The notes under the pieces are model-generated. The model was given only the letters and a program-made list of their open reading frames with translations, was not told where the DNA came from and searched no databases. Position numbers and translations under genes: made by a program. Shown in pieces: positions 19,682 through 28,636 of a DNA stretch of 64,000 bases. The stretch lies in contig NZ_JARFML010000018.1 of NCBI RefSeq assembly GCF_029167105.1, forward strand, positions 1-64,000, in the 5' to 3' direction. Origin of the DNA: Bradyrhizobium yuanmingense (GTDB taxonomy: Bacteria > Pseudomonadota > Alphaproteobacteria > Rhizobiales > Xanthobacteraceae). Each line of letters starts with the position of its first letter. Positions within the stretch are counted from its first letter, which is position 1.

Positions 19682-20488
19682 GTGTTCTCGACTTCATTGG
19701 GTGCAGGTTTGAGCGGAACTGAAAAAACGGGCGATACGTTCACCGGAAGGTTCGCCGGAAAGACCGCGATCGTGACCGGTGCGGCACGCGGCATCGGAGA
19801 AAGTATCGCGCGGAGGTTTGCCGCCGAGGGCGCGAAAGTCCTTCTTGTGGACGTCAATTCAGACGTGGACGCGACGGCACGTCGCTTGGGCCAAACGGCG
19901 CTGATCAAGAGCGTAACGGACGCTGACGCGGGGGCGAAGATCGTTGCTGCTGCCTTGGAAGTGCTCGGGCGAGTGGACATTCTCGTGAACAATGCCGGTA
20001 TCGGCGGCTCAAAGCGGCTGCAAGATACCGACGACGAACTCATCGACAGATTCCTTCAAACCAATTTGGCATCCCTTCTCAGGATCACGAGGTCGGTGCT
20101 TCCCCATCTCACGCGCCCCGGCGGGCGTATCATCAACATATCGTCGATCTTCGGCCTGACCGGCTATCCCGGCACCACGGCCTACTCCGTCGCCAAGGCC
20201 GGCGTCGCTCAATTCACCAGGCAACTCGCCGGCGAACTCGGTCCCGATGGAATCCTCGTGAATGCAATCGCACCGGGAGTCATTGCCACGCCGATGACCA
20301 CCGGCCGCCAGCAGAACGCTCTCTATCAGCGACTCATGATCGAAGGGACACCATTGGAAAGAGTGGGGCAGCCCGAGGACATCGCCGGTCCGGTCGCGTT
20401 CCTGGCCTCTGAGGACGCAGCCTACATCACGGGTACGGTCCTGCCGGTCGACGGAGGAATACTGGCGGCTCGGCACGGGAAAATCTGA
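19682..20488 (+). CDS. Short-chain dehydrogenase/reductase 1
   Basis: A 268-residue NAD(P)-dependent oxidoreductase of the classical SDR family: TGAARGIGE cofactor motif, NNAGIGG, and the catalytic Ser and YSVAK (Tyr-X3-Lys). The C-terminal ITGTVLPVDGG is typical. It would oxidise a hydroxyl or reduce a keto intermediate. The GTG at 19682 has no clear ribosome site and directly follows the operator-like palindrome, so the true start may be one of the next few codons. The deacetylase gene follows 11 bases later, then the LIV transporter, so it heads a likely seven-gene operon. Confidence 0.82.
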   Translation: MFSTSLGAGLSGTEKTGDTFTGRFAGKTAIVTGAARGIGESIARRFAAEGAKVLLVDVNSDVDATARRLGQTALIKSVTDADAGAKIVAAALEVLGRVDILVNNAGIGGSKRLQDTDDELIDRFLQTNLASLLRITRSVLPHLTRPGGRIINISSIFGLTGYPGTTAYSVAKAGVAQFTRQLAGELGPDGILVNAIAPGVIATPMTTGRQQNALYQRLMIEGTPLERVGQPEDIAGPVAFLASEDAAYITGTVLPVDGGILAARHGKI

Positions 20489-20499
20489 AGGAGGCGAAG

Positions 20500-21336
20500 A
20501 TGCACGACATGAGTGTTCGTTGGCCGAATGGCGCGCAGTGCGCCGTCATGCTGACCTTCGACTTTGACGCGGAGACACTTTGGACGGGCCGCGACCCGGA
20601 CAATGCCAAGCGGCTCGGCGTGCTGAGCCAGGGCCGCTATGGCGCGAAAGTTGGCGTTCCGAAGATCCTCGACACGCTGCGCGACGAGGAGCTGAAGGCA
20701 ACGTTTTTCGTCCCCGGCTGGGTAGCGGAGAATCATACGAGCCGCGTCGAGATGATCGTGAAGGAGGGGCACGAGGTAGGGCATCACTCGTACTCGCATC
20801 GATGGGTTGCCGATGATCACGAGGCAGAGATCGAGGAGATGGAGCGCGGTCTCGAAGCCCTCAAGCGCCAGGTCGGCGTCGTGCCGAGGGGATACCGGTC
20901 CCCCGCGGGCGAAGTCTCAGAGGGACTCTTCAGGCTGCTTCAGAAGCACGAATTTCTGTACGACTCCTCGCTAATGGACGACATCAATCCCTATCGTCAT
21001 CGCTTGCCCGACGGCTCCAAGGGGCCGGTTGAGCTACCTTGGCATTGGAGTCTGGATGACGCGCCGTTCGCTCTCTTCTCAGTCAAGTCTCCGAGGCCGA
21101 TTTTCACCAATGAGCACATGCTTTCCGTCTTCATGGAGGAATTTCGAGAGATCTACCGGTGGGGAGGGCTCTACGACATCATCTTCCATCCTCAGGTCAG
21201 CGGCAGGCCCAGCCGGATCACCCTCATAAGAGAATTGATTGCTTTCATCCGCACGTTTCCCGGCGTCTGGTTCGCCACCGGCACCGAAATCGCCGAGCAT
21301 TGGGTCAAGGAATACGAGAAGACGAGCGGCGCCTGA
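20500..21336 (+). CDS. PuuE/cyclic imide hydrolase-like polysaccharide deacetylase-family protein 1
   Basis: A 278-residue NodB-fold hydrolase. The N-terminal LTFDFDAETLWTGR holds the catalytic/metal Asp residues, and HEVGHHSYSHRW carries the metal His pair. GYRSPAGEVSEGLFRLL and HPQVSGRPSRITLI are the later motifs of the subgroup that includes allantoinase PuuE and bacterial cyclic imide hydrolase, not cell-wall deacetylases. No signal peptide is present, which fits a cytoplasmic ring-opening amidase. GGAGG precedes the start. It is paired with an SDR and an amide-type importer, and a second copy lies at 28637, suggesting hydrolysis of cyclic amide intermediates. Confidence 0.82.
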   Translation: MHDMSVRWPNGAQCAVMLTFDFDAETLWTGRDPDNAKRLGVLSQGRYGAKVGVPKILDTLRDEELKATFFVPGWVAENHTSRVEMIVKEGHEVGHHSYSHRWVADDHEAEIEEMERGLEALKRQVGVVPRGYRSPAGEVSEGLFRLLQKHEFLYDSSLMDDINPYRHRLPDGSKGPVELPWHWSLDDAPFALFSVKSPRPIFTNEHMLSVFMEEFREIYRWGGLYDIIFHPQVSGRPSRITLIRELIAFIRTFPGVWFATGTEIAEHWVKEYEKTSGA

Positions 21337-21399
21337 AAGGTCGCCATCTGGATCGAGCGTCGAGACAAAGAATAGCAAACACATCGAAAGGATATGGTC

Positions 21400-22551
21400 A
21401 TGAGGGGGTTTTCTCGCAGAGTGTTCTTGGCGGCGGCCGGTGCTTCTGTCTTAGCACCGCACATCGTACGTGCTCAGTCGGCCGCGCCTATCAAGATAGG
21501 CGGAATGCTGCCGATGTCGGGGCCGGCCAGCATCGAAGGTCGCCAGATACTTCTCGGCCTGCAGTTCGCGGTCGAGGAAGTCAATGCCAAGGGTGGATTG
21601 TTCGGAAGCAAGATCGAACTCGTCGTCGAGGACGACGAAAGCAACTCGACCAAGGGCGTAACAGCAGTTCGCAAACTGATCGAGCGGGACAAAGTACCAT
21701 TCATCGTTGGCACATACGCTTCGGCCGTCGTCGTTGCCGCCGTCAAGGTTGCCGCGGAGTACAAGGTTCCCATGCTCTCGGGCGGCTCGACCGCTGCGGC
21801 AGCAACGGATCAAAACACTCCAGGAGATCCATGGTTCTTCCGGTCGTGGCCCGACAGCAATAGGCAAGGCGAGGACACGGCAAAGGCCATCGTGGAGAAG
21901 TTCAAGAAGACGAAGGTCGCCATCATTCACGACAATACCAACTACGGCGTGACGCTGGCCGATCAGGTCACACGAGTAGTCACGGGAGTAGGCGGCGCGA
22001 TCGTCTCGCGGGACAGCTACAACGCCGGCGAACAAGACTTTTCGTCCATGCTGACCAAGGTTCGAACGCTACGGCCCGAGGCGGTCTACATCGGGGGCTG
22101 GGCGGGTGACGGTGCGAATATCGTCCGTCAAGCCGCCGAGATCGGCCTTCGAGCGCAGTTCGTGGGATCCGGATCGATGCTGTCGGACGACTTCATAAGG
22201 CTTGCCGGTCCCGCCTCGGAGGGGTTCGCCGTCGCGACGGTCTTCGAGCCCTCGACGCCAAATCCGGTCGGGCGAGCGTTCGCCGAACGCTTTCGCGCAC
22301 GCCACAATCAGGATGCGAACACGTTCTCCTCGCTCGGCTTCGATTCGACGTCGATCGGCCTTGAAGCGATGCGCCGAGTTGGGAAACCAGATGGGCAGGA
22401 AATTCAGAAGATGATCAAGGGGGGAATGAAGGATTTTGCGCTCGTGCAGGGGCCGGCTGGGACGACCGCCGCTTTCAACGAGAAGGGAAGCGTCGATTTT
22501 CCCGACTTCATTGCCGTGATCAAGGACGGCAAACGGAGGCTGGAGGTCTAG
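21400..22551 (+). CDS. LIV-type ABC substrate-binding protein, transporter 1
   Basis: A periplasmic type-I binding protein of about 383 residues with an RR-containing signal (MRGFSRRVFLAAAGASVLAPHIVRAQ). The mature part starts IKIGGMLPMSGPASIEGRQI, as in branched-chain amino acid/amide/urea binding proteins. An ATG at 21394 is one base after AAAGGA; the ATG at 21400 has a better spacing of about 7 and is preferred. The gene heads the cluster of two permeases and two ATPases up to 25880, so this is a complete importer. The ligand is probably the substrate of the neighbouring hydrolases. Confidence 0.9.
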   Translation: MRGFSRRVFLAAAGASVLAPHIVRAQSAAPIKIGGMLPMSGPASIEGRQILLGLQFAVEEVNAKGGLFGSKIELVVEDDESNSTKGVTAVRKLIERDKVPFIVGTYASAVVVAAVKVAAEYKVPMLSGGSTAAAATDQNTPGDPWFFRSWPDSNRQGEDTAKAIVEKFKKTKVAIIHDNTNYGVTLADQVTRVVTGVGGAIVSRDSYNAGEQDFSSMLTKVRTLRPEAVYIGGWAGDGANIVRQAAEIGLRAQFVGSGSMLSDDFIRLAGPASEGFAVATVFEPSTPNPVGRAFAERFRARHNQDANTFSSLGFDSTSIGLEAMRRVGKPDGQEIQKMIKGGMKDFALVQGPAGTTAAFNEKGSVDFPDFIAVIKDGKRRLEV

Positions 22552-22569
22552 GGAGCGAGCGCTGATACC

Positions 22570-23460
22570 ATGGATCTGCTCTTGCAATATCTCGTTAACG
22601 GCATCGTGACGGGAAGCACGTACGTTCTCGTCGCGGTCGGCCTTACGTTGATCTTCGGCATATTGGGCGTAGTGAACTTCGCTCATGGCGAGTTCTACAT
22701 GATCGGAGGGTATGCCGGGATCTTCGCGATCACCGTTCTCCATCTGCCCGTGCTGCCTGCAATCTTCCTGGTTCTGGCCGTCGCCGCGTGCGTCGGCCTG
22801 TGCGCAGAAGCCATTCTTCACAGACCCATGAAGAACCGTGATGCCACCAGTTCCATCGTTTCATCGTTCGGACTGGCGGTCGCACTGCAGAATGCGGCTC
22901 TGATCGTCATGGGTCCGCAGCCGCAGCGGCTGAACCTTGATGCCTCGAAGATGCCTCTTCTTTCCGATCTGCCCACCGAAATCGGGTCGGTGTTCTTACC
23001 GCATCAGCGGATGCTTATTCCTCTGACGACGGTGGTGCTGATCGCCGCTCTTTATGCAGTGCTTCGATATACCTGGACCGGACGAAGCCTGCGAGCGATG
23101 GCGCAACATGCGACCGTCGCCAGGCTTTGCGGCGTTCACGTCGAACGCGTGGCGCTGGTCACCTTTGCGACAGGGGCAGCGCTGGCTGGAATAGCCGGGA
23201 TGCTGATGTCTTCGGTCTTCCTGGTCTATCCGATCGTGGGGAACATGATTGCATTGAAGGCATTCACGGTCGTGATCCTCGGTGGAATGGGAAATGTCGC
23301 CGGCGCAGCGGGCGCCGGCATCCTTCTCGGTGTCATCGAGTCTCTGACCTCCGCATACATCTCCAACTCCATGCGAGATATAGTCGGATTCATCATCGTG
23401 ATCGGCGTTCTGCTGCTACGGCCGAACGGTCTCTTCGGTAAGGCGGTCGAGAGATCATGA
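22570..23460 (+). CDS. LIV-type ABC permease (LivH family), transporter 1
   Basis: A 296-residue integral membrane protein with about eight hydrophobic helices. It begins LLLQYLVNGIVTGSTYVLVAVGLTLIFGILGVVNFAHGEFYMIGG, the signature start of LivH. The cytoplasmic coupling region RYTWTGRSLRAMAQHATVARLCGVHVERV and the AFTVVILGGMGNVAGAAGAGILLG block are present. The last four bases overlap the LivM-type gene (ATGA), so the permeases are co-translated to form the heterodimeric channel. Confidence 0.93.
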   Translation: MDLLLQYLVNGIVTGSTYVLVAVGLTLIFGILGVVNFAHGEFYMIGGYAGIFAITVLHLPVLPAIFLVLAVAACVGLCAEAILHRPMKNRDATSSIVSSFGLAVALQNAALIVMGPQPQRLNLDASKMPLLSDLPTEIGSVFLPHQRMLIPLTTVVLIAALYAVLRYTWTGRSLRAMAQHATVARLCGVHVERVALVTFATGAALAGIAGMLMSSVFLVYPIVGNMIALKAFTVVILGGMGNVAGAAGAGILLGVIESLTSAYISNSMRDIVGFIIVIGVLLLRPNGLFGKAVERS

Positions 23461-24392
23461 AGAAGTATATCGCCGCGTTGGCATCGGTCGCTCTACTTGC
23501 GATGGCGCCGCTTGGTCTCGGTGGATACGAGATCAGCGTGCTGCTGATGATCCTGTTCTATGTCATTCTGGCGCTGGGACTCGACCTCGTCACCGGCTAT
23601 TGTGGGCAGTTCTCATTCGCTACGGGCGCCTTCTACGGGATCGGGGCATATACGGCCGCGATCATGAACAGGGACCTCGGCACGTCCATTTGGCTGCACT
23701 TGCCCGCCGGGGCAATTGTGGCCGGTTCGTTCGGGTTGATCCTTGGCATCCCCGCCCTCCGCTTGACCGGGCATTTCTTGGCGATCGTAACGATCGCCTT
23801 TCAGACGATCATGTACTTGGCAATCTCTCAGTGGACGTCGTTCACCGGGGGGCAGGTCGGTCTGTCTTTGCGCGGAACAGACCCGTTAAGAATATTCGGG
23901 GTCGAACTATTCGAACTGGGAACGCTAAAGTCCTATTATTGGATGACGCTCGCGGTGACTGCTTTCTGTGCGCTCATAGCTTGGCGCCTTGTGAATTCTC
24001 GCCTCGGGCGCGAATGGATGGCCATACGCGACGACGAAACGTTGGCCTGCGCCGTCGGGCTCAATACGACGTTCGGCAAACTCACAGCCTTCGTGGCTTA
24101 CGCGGCCTTGGCCGGCGTCGCGGGGGTCGCTACAGCGCATGCTCTCCGCGGTGTGACGCCGGACGACTTCACGATCTGGATCTCGGCGACGGTGGTGGCG
24201 ATGATGGTGCTAGGGGGACGGGGCACCTTTGTTGGTCCGATTATTGGTGCGACTGTGCTCGCACTCCTACCAGAGTTTTTGGGAAGATATGCAGAATACA
24301 AGATGCTTATCTACGGCATCGTGCTTGTTGTCGGCATGACATTCGTGCCGGAGGGGATAGTCGGCCGGCTTCGTCGGAGTATGGCGCCATGA
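23457..24392 (+). CDS. LIV-type ABC permease (LivM family), transporter 1
   Basis: A 311-residue membrane protein, second half of the channel. The LivM pattern LDLVTGYCGQFSFATGAFYGIGAYTAAI is near residues 42-70, the loop NSRLGREWMAIRDDETLACAVGLNTTFGKLTAF contacts the ATPases, and GGRGTFVGPIIGATVLALLPEFL is near the end. It overlaps both the upstream LivH-type and downstream LivG-type genes by ATGA-like junctions. Confidence 0.93.
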   Translation: MKKYIAALASVALLAMAPLGLGGYEISVLLMILFYVILALGLDLVTGYCGQFSFATGAFYGIGAYTAAIMNRDLGTSIWLHLPAGAIVAGSFGLILGIPALRLTGHFLAIVTIAFQTIMYLAISQWTSFTGGQVGLSLRGTDPLRIFGVELFELGTLKSYYWMTLAVTAFCALIAWRLVNSRLGREWMAIRDDETLACAVGLNTTFGKLTAFVAYAALAGVAGVATAHALRGVTPDDFTIWISATVVAMMVLGGRGTFVGPIIGATVLALLPEFLGRYAEYKMLIYGIVLVVGMTFVPEGIVGRLRRSMAP

Positions 24393-25177
24393 GCGGAAAC
24401 ATCCTGGAGATGCGGCAGATCGCAAAGCGCTTCGGGGGCGTTACGGCAGTCAACGGTGCGACCTTGGCCGTCGGGACGGGGCAGATCGTCGGATTAATCG
24501 GCCCCAATGGTTCCGGGAAGTCCACCATGGTCAATCTCGTGAGCGGAGAGCTTCTGCCGGACGAAGGCGAGATCTCTTTCAACAGCGAAGTCGTGACGCG
24601 CCTTCCATCTTATCGGCGGGCTCGGCTTGGCATGGCACGGTCGTTCCAATTGCTTCGCTTGTTCAATTCACTCAGCGTAGAAGACAACCTCGTCCTTGCC
24701 AATCACATGCGGATGAATGCGGGGTTCGTCGGTTCTGTGCTTGGCCGCAAGAATGCCCGCTCAGAGGAAGCGGCCGCAAGGACGCGAGCCCGCGAGCTGT
24801 TGTCGTGGTTCGACCTCCAGAAGTTCGCGTCGCAGCCCGTTGCTGCTCTCTCCATCGGCCAACAACGCATGGTGGAGATAGCACGCGGTATGATGAGCCG
24901 ACCCAGCCTGTTCGTGCTGGATGAACCCGCCGCGGGCCTTTCGCCGCCGAATGTCGACAGGTTGATTGATCTCATTCGGCGGTTGAGGGACGAGTTCGGG
25001 ATCTCGATTCTACTGGTCGAGCACGTGATGCGAGTGGTGCGGAATCTTTGTGATCATGTGGTGGTGTTGGACGCCGGTCAGAAGATAGCCGAGGGGCCCC
25101 CTGAGGACGTCGTGAACGATCCGATCGTGGTCGAGGCATATATCGGATCTGGGTGGAAGCGCCGTGCTCAAGCTTGA
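24389..25177 (+). CDS. ABC ATPase (LivG family), transporter 1
   Basis: A 262-residue nucleotide-binding subunit: Walker A GPNGSGKST, signature LSIGQQRMVEIARG and Walker B LFVLDEPAAGLSP, followed by the H-loop VEHVMRVV. The signature is a LivG-type variant, with IGQQ in place of GGQQ. The frame is open far upstream, but the ATG at 24389 overlaps the permease stop (ATGA) and gives the normal N-terminus ILEMRQIAKRFGGVTAV. It overlaps the following ATPase by 14 bases. Confidence 0.92.
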   Translation: MSGNILEMRQIAKRFGGVTAVNGATLAVGTGQIVGLIGPNGSGKSTMVNLVSGELLPDEGEISFNSEVVTRLPSYRRARLGMARSFQLLRLFNSLSVEDNLVLANHMRMNAGFVGSVLGRKNARSEEAAARTRARELLSWFDLQKFASQPVAALSIGQQRMVEIARGMMSRPSLFVLDEPAAGLSPPNVDRLIDLIRRLRDEFGISILLVEHVMRVVRNLCDHVVVLDAGQKIAEGPPEDVVNDPIVVEAYIGSGWKRRAQA

Positions 25178-25880
25178 GAACGTCATCGCCGGTTACGGCC
25201 GTACCCGAATCCTGCACGGGGTCAACATGAACGTGCCGAAGGGAGGACTAGTTGCGCTTCTGGGTGGAAACGGCACCGGGAAATCGACAACCCTGAAATC
25301 GATCGTTGGCCTCGTTGCCGTGCAGGAGGGAGAAGTCATCCTGGATGGCAAAGTCATCAACGCGGTTCCGCCCGAGCAAAGGGTGTCTCATCGGTTATCC
25401 ATGGTGCCCCAAGGTAAGGAAGTGTTCGGCGCAATGAGCGTCGAAGAAAATCTTCTGATGGGCGCGTTTCATAGACGTAAGGATCGAAGAGAAATAGCCG
25501 AAGATCTGGAAGGCGTGTATCGCCGATTCAAGCGACTAAAGGATCGTCGAGCCGTGAGTGCCGGGTTGCTGTCTGGGGGTGAGCGGCAGATGCTCTCGAT
25601 CGGACGATCTCTGATGGCCCGGCCCAGTGTGCTGTTGCTCGACGAGCCGTCTGCCGCCCTTGCTCCTCGCGTGGTCGAGGAAATCGCAGAAGCCATACTC
25701 GATCTGCGCTCCCTGGGACTCACTTTGCTTCTCGTCGAGCAGAATGTCGGTATGGCGCTCGATATCGCGGATTACATCTACGTCATCCGAGGCGGTCGTA
25801 TAGCCTATGAGCGAGAAGTCGGTAGCGGAATAGCGATGGATGAGCTCCAGGAATTCTATCTTGGAGGCGACAAGCATTGA
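25164..25880 (+). CDS. ABC ATPase (LivF family), transporter 1
   Basis: A 238-residue nucleotide-binding subunit: Walker A GGNGTGKST, Q-loop region HRLSMVPQGKEVFGAMSVEENL, signature LSGGERQMLSIGRSL, Walker B VLLLDEPSAALAP and H-loop VEQNVGM. The Walker A has N in place of the more usual R/P at the third position. The GTG start lies inside the previous gene. It completes transporter 1; the SDR at 25908 follows 27 bases later and probably belongs to the same transcript. Confidence 0.92.
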   Translation: MLKLENVIAGYGRTRILHGVNMNVPKGGLVALLGGNGTGKSTTLKSIVGLVAVQEGEVILDGKVINAVPPEQRVSHRLSMVPQGKEVFGAMSVEENLLMGAFHRRKDRREIAEDLEGVYRRFKRLKDRRAVSAGLLSGGERQMLSIGRSLMARPSVLLLDEPSAALAPRVVEEIAEAILDLRSLGLTLLLVEQNVGMALDIADYIYVIRGGRIAYEREVGSGIAMDELQEFYLGGDKH

Positions 25881-25907
25881 GGCCGCCGGCGACACACCGG
25901 CTGGACG

Positions 25908-26705
25908 ATGACGGTGAATGGAGCGCGCATGGGTATGAGTCTACGTGCGAGATTTGAAGGACGGGTGACTGTGATTACGGGCGCCGCCGGTGCACTTGGG
26001 CGCGCCTGCGCGGCATCGCTTGCCGGCGAAGGTGCAAGATTGGTGCTCTTCGATCGTGATGCGGAGGGACTGTCGGAGACGGCGAAATGTTGTCCAGGCT
26101 CGGTGATTGTGACTGGCGATGTGAGTTCCGCTGCGGACGTAAAGCGTGTCGCGGACTTGGCGCGCGATCGATTCGGTCTCGTGGAGATGCTCGTCGCGGC
26201 TGCGGGTGTCGCAGGGCCCTCGAAAGCGGCCATAGACGTGGAAGAAGACGAGTTCGACCTGCTCTTCGATGTCAATGTCAAAGGTAGCTGGCTTTCCGCG
26301 AAGTATATTATTCCGCACATGCGCGAACTAGGACGCGGCTCCGTCGTGCTGTTTTCGTCAGCGGCCGGCCTCCGTGGCTCGCCCGTACTGCCCGTCTACT
26401 CGGCAAGCAAGGGAGCGGTCACGCTCCTGACGAAGAGCCTTGCACTAAATCACGCGACCGAGAATATCCGCGTCAACTGCGTGTGTCCGGGAACGATCGA
26501 GTCTCCCATGGTTCGCCTGTCTATTGAGGAGGCCGGGGATGCGGTGGCGCAAGCCGCGCGTGAGAGCCTGCAAAAATCCATGCATCCCATGCGGCGGTTC
26601 GGTAAACCTTCGGAGGTGGTCGGGGCTGTCCTTTACCTGCTGAGCGATGAGGCCGCATTTACGACTGGCGTAGCCTTACCGATCGACGGTGGGCGACTAG
26701 CATAG
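25908..26705 (+). CDS. Short-chain dehydrogenase/reductase 2
   Basis: A 265-residue classical SDR: TGAAGALGRACAASLAGEG cofactor motif, AAAGVAG, catalytic Ser-Ser and YSASKGAVTLL, and the C-terminal TTGVALPIDGGRLA. It ends the transporter 1 operon. ATG codons at 25929 and 25935 are alternative starts; none has a strong ribosome site. Its role, as for the other SDRs here, would be oxidation of a hydroxy intermediate, but no substrate can be deduced. It is closest in style to SDR 4 at 38031. Confidence 0.82.
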   Translation: MTVNGARMGMSLRARFEGRVTVITGAAGALGRACAASLAGEGARLVLFDRDAEGLSETAKCCPGSVIVTGDVSSAADVKRVADLARDRFGLVEMLVAAAGVAGPSKAAIDVEEDEFDLLFDVNVKGSWLSAKYIIPHMRELGRGSVVLFSSAAGLRGSPVLPVYSASKGAVTLLTKSLALNHATENIRVNCVCPGTIESPMVRLSIEEAGDAVAQAARESLQKSMHPMRRFGKPSEVVGAVLYLLSDEAAFTTGVALPIDGGRLA

Positions 26706-27270
26706 GCGTCCCGGCTGATGCGCGAAAGGCTGGTTAAATTCCGTGTTCAAGTGCAGCGCCAAGTCCAAACCGGTAGGCCCGACGAAATGCCATGACTGTA
26801 AGCTCCTGCTGCGGGCGGTCGCGGCGCTGCTCGCCAACGCCGCCAACGTCATCGAGATATCACACGAGTGGATGCTCTCGAACCTCCGGCAAGCCCGGCG
26901 CTGCTGCGGCTCTGCGAGTGTCGCGTGAGAATATTGTCGCGCAGTCAAGATTGTGCGTGGCCCAGATCGGCAGGCAAGGTGGAACGGAGCTCAAATTGTT
27001 CACGAGCAGTCGCGATGAACACTCATCAATTCGCAAGATTGCCGCGGGGTTGGGCAAGTTCCTGCGCAACGTTTCCAAAGATTCCTTCGCGATATTTGCC
27101 GACGGAGGAGGTGTGTTTACCTTCGACGAGAGACCAAGATCGCAGGATCCGTGTCAGGATCATGCGGATGTCGAGGTAAAGTAGAGAGGAACGAGCAGAT
27201 CTGCTCTCAAGGCGCAGTTGGCATCTTTCTTGCGACTCGATCGGGAAACCCTATCAAGCTGGAGGTTGTG
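26706..27270. other. Intergenic region, about 560 bases, no clear gene
   Basis: The frames here carry no ribosome site, and I recognise no family in them on either strand. It separates the end of module 1 from the LysR gene. It may contain decayed coding sequence. Confidence 0.45.
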
Positions 27271-28206
27271 ATGGAATTTCGTCAGCTTCGCTCGTTCTGT
27301 AAAATCGTCGAGCACGGAAGCTTCACCCGCGCCTCAGAAGCTCTGAGGATTACGCAGCCGGCTCTGGGCCTTCAAATCAGAAATCTGGAGGAAGAACTGC
27401 GGGTGCCGCTGCTGGTGCGCCATTCGCGAGGTGTTGAGTTAACCCCCGAAGGGAAGATCCTTTTCGAGCGCTCGCAAGTCATACTCAGCAATGTCGATCA
27501 AGCCGTGCGGGCCGTAGGCGACTGTAGAACTCTCGAGAAGGGAGAAGTCAGGCTCGGTCTCGCACCAAGCATGGCCGCGATGATGGCAATTTCCCTGGCT
27601 CGCAAGGCCAGCGAGAAGCTGAGGCATATGCGTTTTGAGTTCCTGGAAGCGCCCACACCGATATTGGCTGATTGGGTTTCGGCAAAGCGAGTGGATTTCG
27701 CCATCGCCTGCGAGGGGCCGCTCGATTCCAACATCATAAGAGAAGAATTGCTCCACGAATGGCTATATCTGGTTCAGAAGCCCGTTCCCGGTCAACCAAT
27801 GATCGGCCCGCCTATTCCGTTCCGGGAGCTTTCAACGATACCGCTCGCCATCGCGGATCCGATGCTGACCAAGCTTCTCTACCGCAAGCTCGTCGCAGCC
27901 GCCGAAATCGAAGGTATTTCGTTGGATATCCAGAACGTGCTCCCGTCGACGGATCTAGTTAAGACGCTCGTTGAAGAGGGGCATGTCGCGACGGTGATGG
28001 CATATGCAAATGTAAGGCGCGAATGCCAGCAAGGAACGCTGCGAGTGCGGAAGATTGCGGGCCCGACACTAACTCGAAACGCATATCTGCTTTCACATCG
28101 AGAGGGCTCTTCGAACAAGGCCGTCAGAGAGCTGATTCGAGATGTCGTTGCGGAGGAGATCCGAGACATGCCGGAATGCGCGACTTTGCCGGAAGCGGCG
28201 ATGTAG
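27271..28206 (+). CDS. LysR-family transcriptional regulator 1
   Basis: A 311-residue LysR protein. The N-terminal winged helix reads MEFRQLRSFCKIVEHGSFTRASEALRITQPALGLQIRNLEEELRVPLLVR, followed by a helical linker and a periplasmic-binding-protein-like effector domain from about residue 90. The ATG at 27271 is preceded by GGAGG; the frame upstream to 27151 is just open. It is most similar in layout to Cbl/CysB-like and NAC-type members with aligned N-termini, but I would not assign it further. It precedes module 2 (deacetylase, M20, Pot transporter) on the same strand and may control it. Confidence 0.9.
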   Translation: MEFRQLRSFCKIVEHGSFTRASEALRITQPALGLQIRNLEEELRVPLLVRHSRGVELTPEGKILFERSQVILSNVDQAVRAVGDCRTLEKGEVRLGLAPSMAAMMAISLARKASEKLRHMRFEFLEAPTPILADWVSAKRVDFAIACEGPLDSNIIREELLHEWLYLVQKPVPGQPMIGPPIPFRELSTIPLAIADPMLTKLLYRKLVAAAEIEGISLDIQNVLPSTDLVKTLVEEGHVATVMAYANVRRECQQGTLRVRKIAGPTLTRNAYLLSHREGSSNKAVRELIRDVVAEEIRDMPECATLPEAAM

Positions 28207-28229
28207 CGGCCTCGCAGGAGTTCGGCGAA

Positions 28230-28383
28230 CGGTCTTTTGAAGCTCCGCCGAGACGGCGACGTCCGTCTCTTTCGGCAAAGCGTAGCCCGACTCGACAATT
28301 GCCTTCGCCGTGACGCCTATTCTGTCGAGATGTGCGGCAACGATCTTCTCGGCGGCTTCCTCATCGCCGGCGACGATCGCATC
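28230..28383 (-). pseudogene. Fragment of a GntR-type (FCD) regulator tail
   Basis: On the minus strand one frame reads DAIVAGDEEAAEKIVAAHL and continues DRIGVTAKAIVES, which is the C-terminal pattern of FCD-domain GntR regulators. Upstream the frame is broken: RRDLLTEADVV in another frame ends at a stop just before DAIV, with 7 bases between. No DNA-binding domain remains in this interval. The region 28207-28636 otherwise holds no gene. It looks like the remains of a regulator that once sat opposite the deacetylase gene. Confidence 0.4.
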
Positions 28384-28636
28384 ACTAACCTACAACGTCG
28401 GCCTCGGTCAGAAGGTCGCGACGTATGGTCGCGATCGGGCCGGAATGATGAAAGCGCTCGACCGGATACCGTGTGATGGCGGTCGCCGCGGGCGTTTTGC
28501 GCGTCGATCGTGGCTCGTCTTTCACGACATGCGCGGCGTCAAAAGTTTCGCTTACCGCAGACAAAAGGATTTCGGATTGGATTCGTATTCCGACAATCCA
28601 TAGCGTCGGGCATCCTCAACGAACGGGAATGCCATC

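Noticed and set aside
19425..19712. Plus-strand frames upstream of SDR 1
   Set aside because: No family match or ribosome site; the region carries the operator-like site B.
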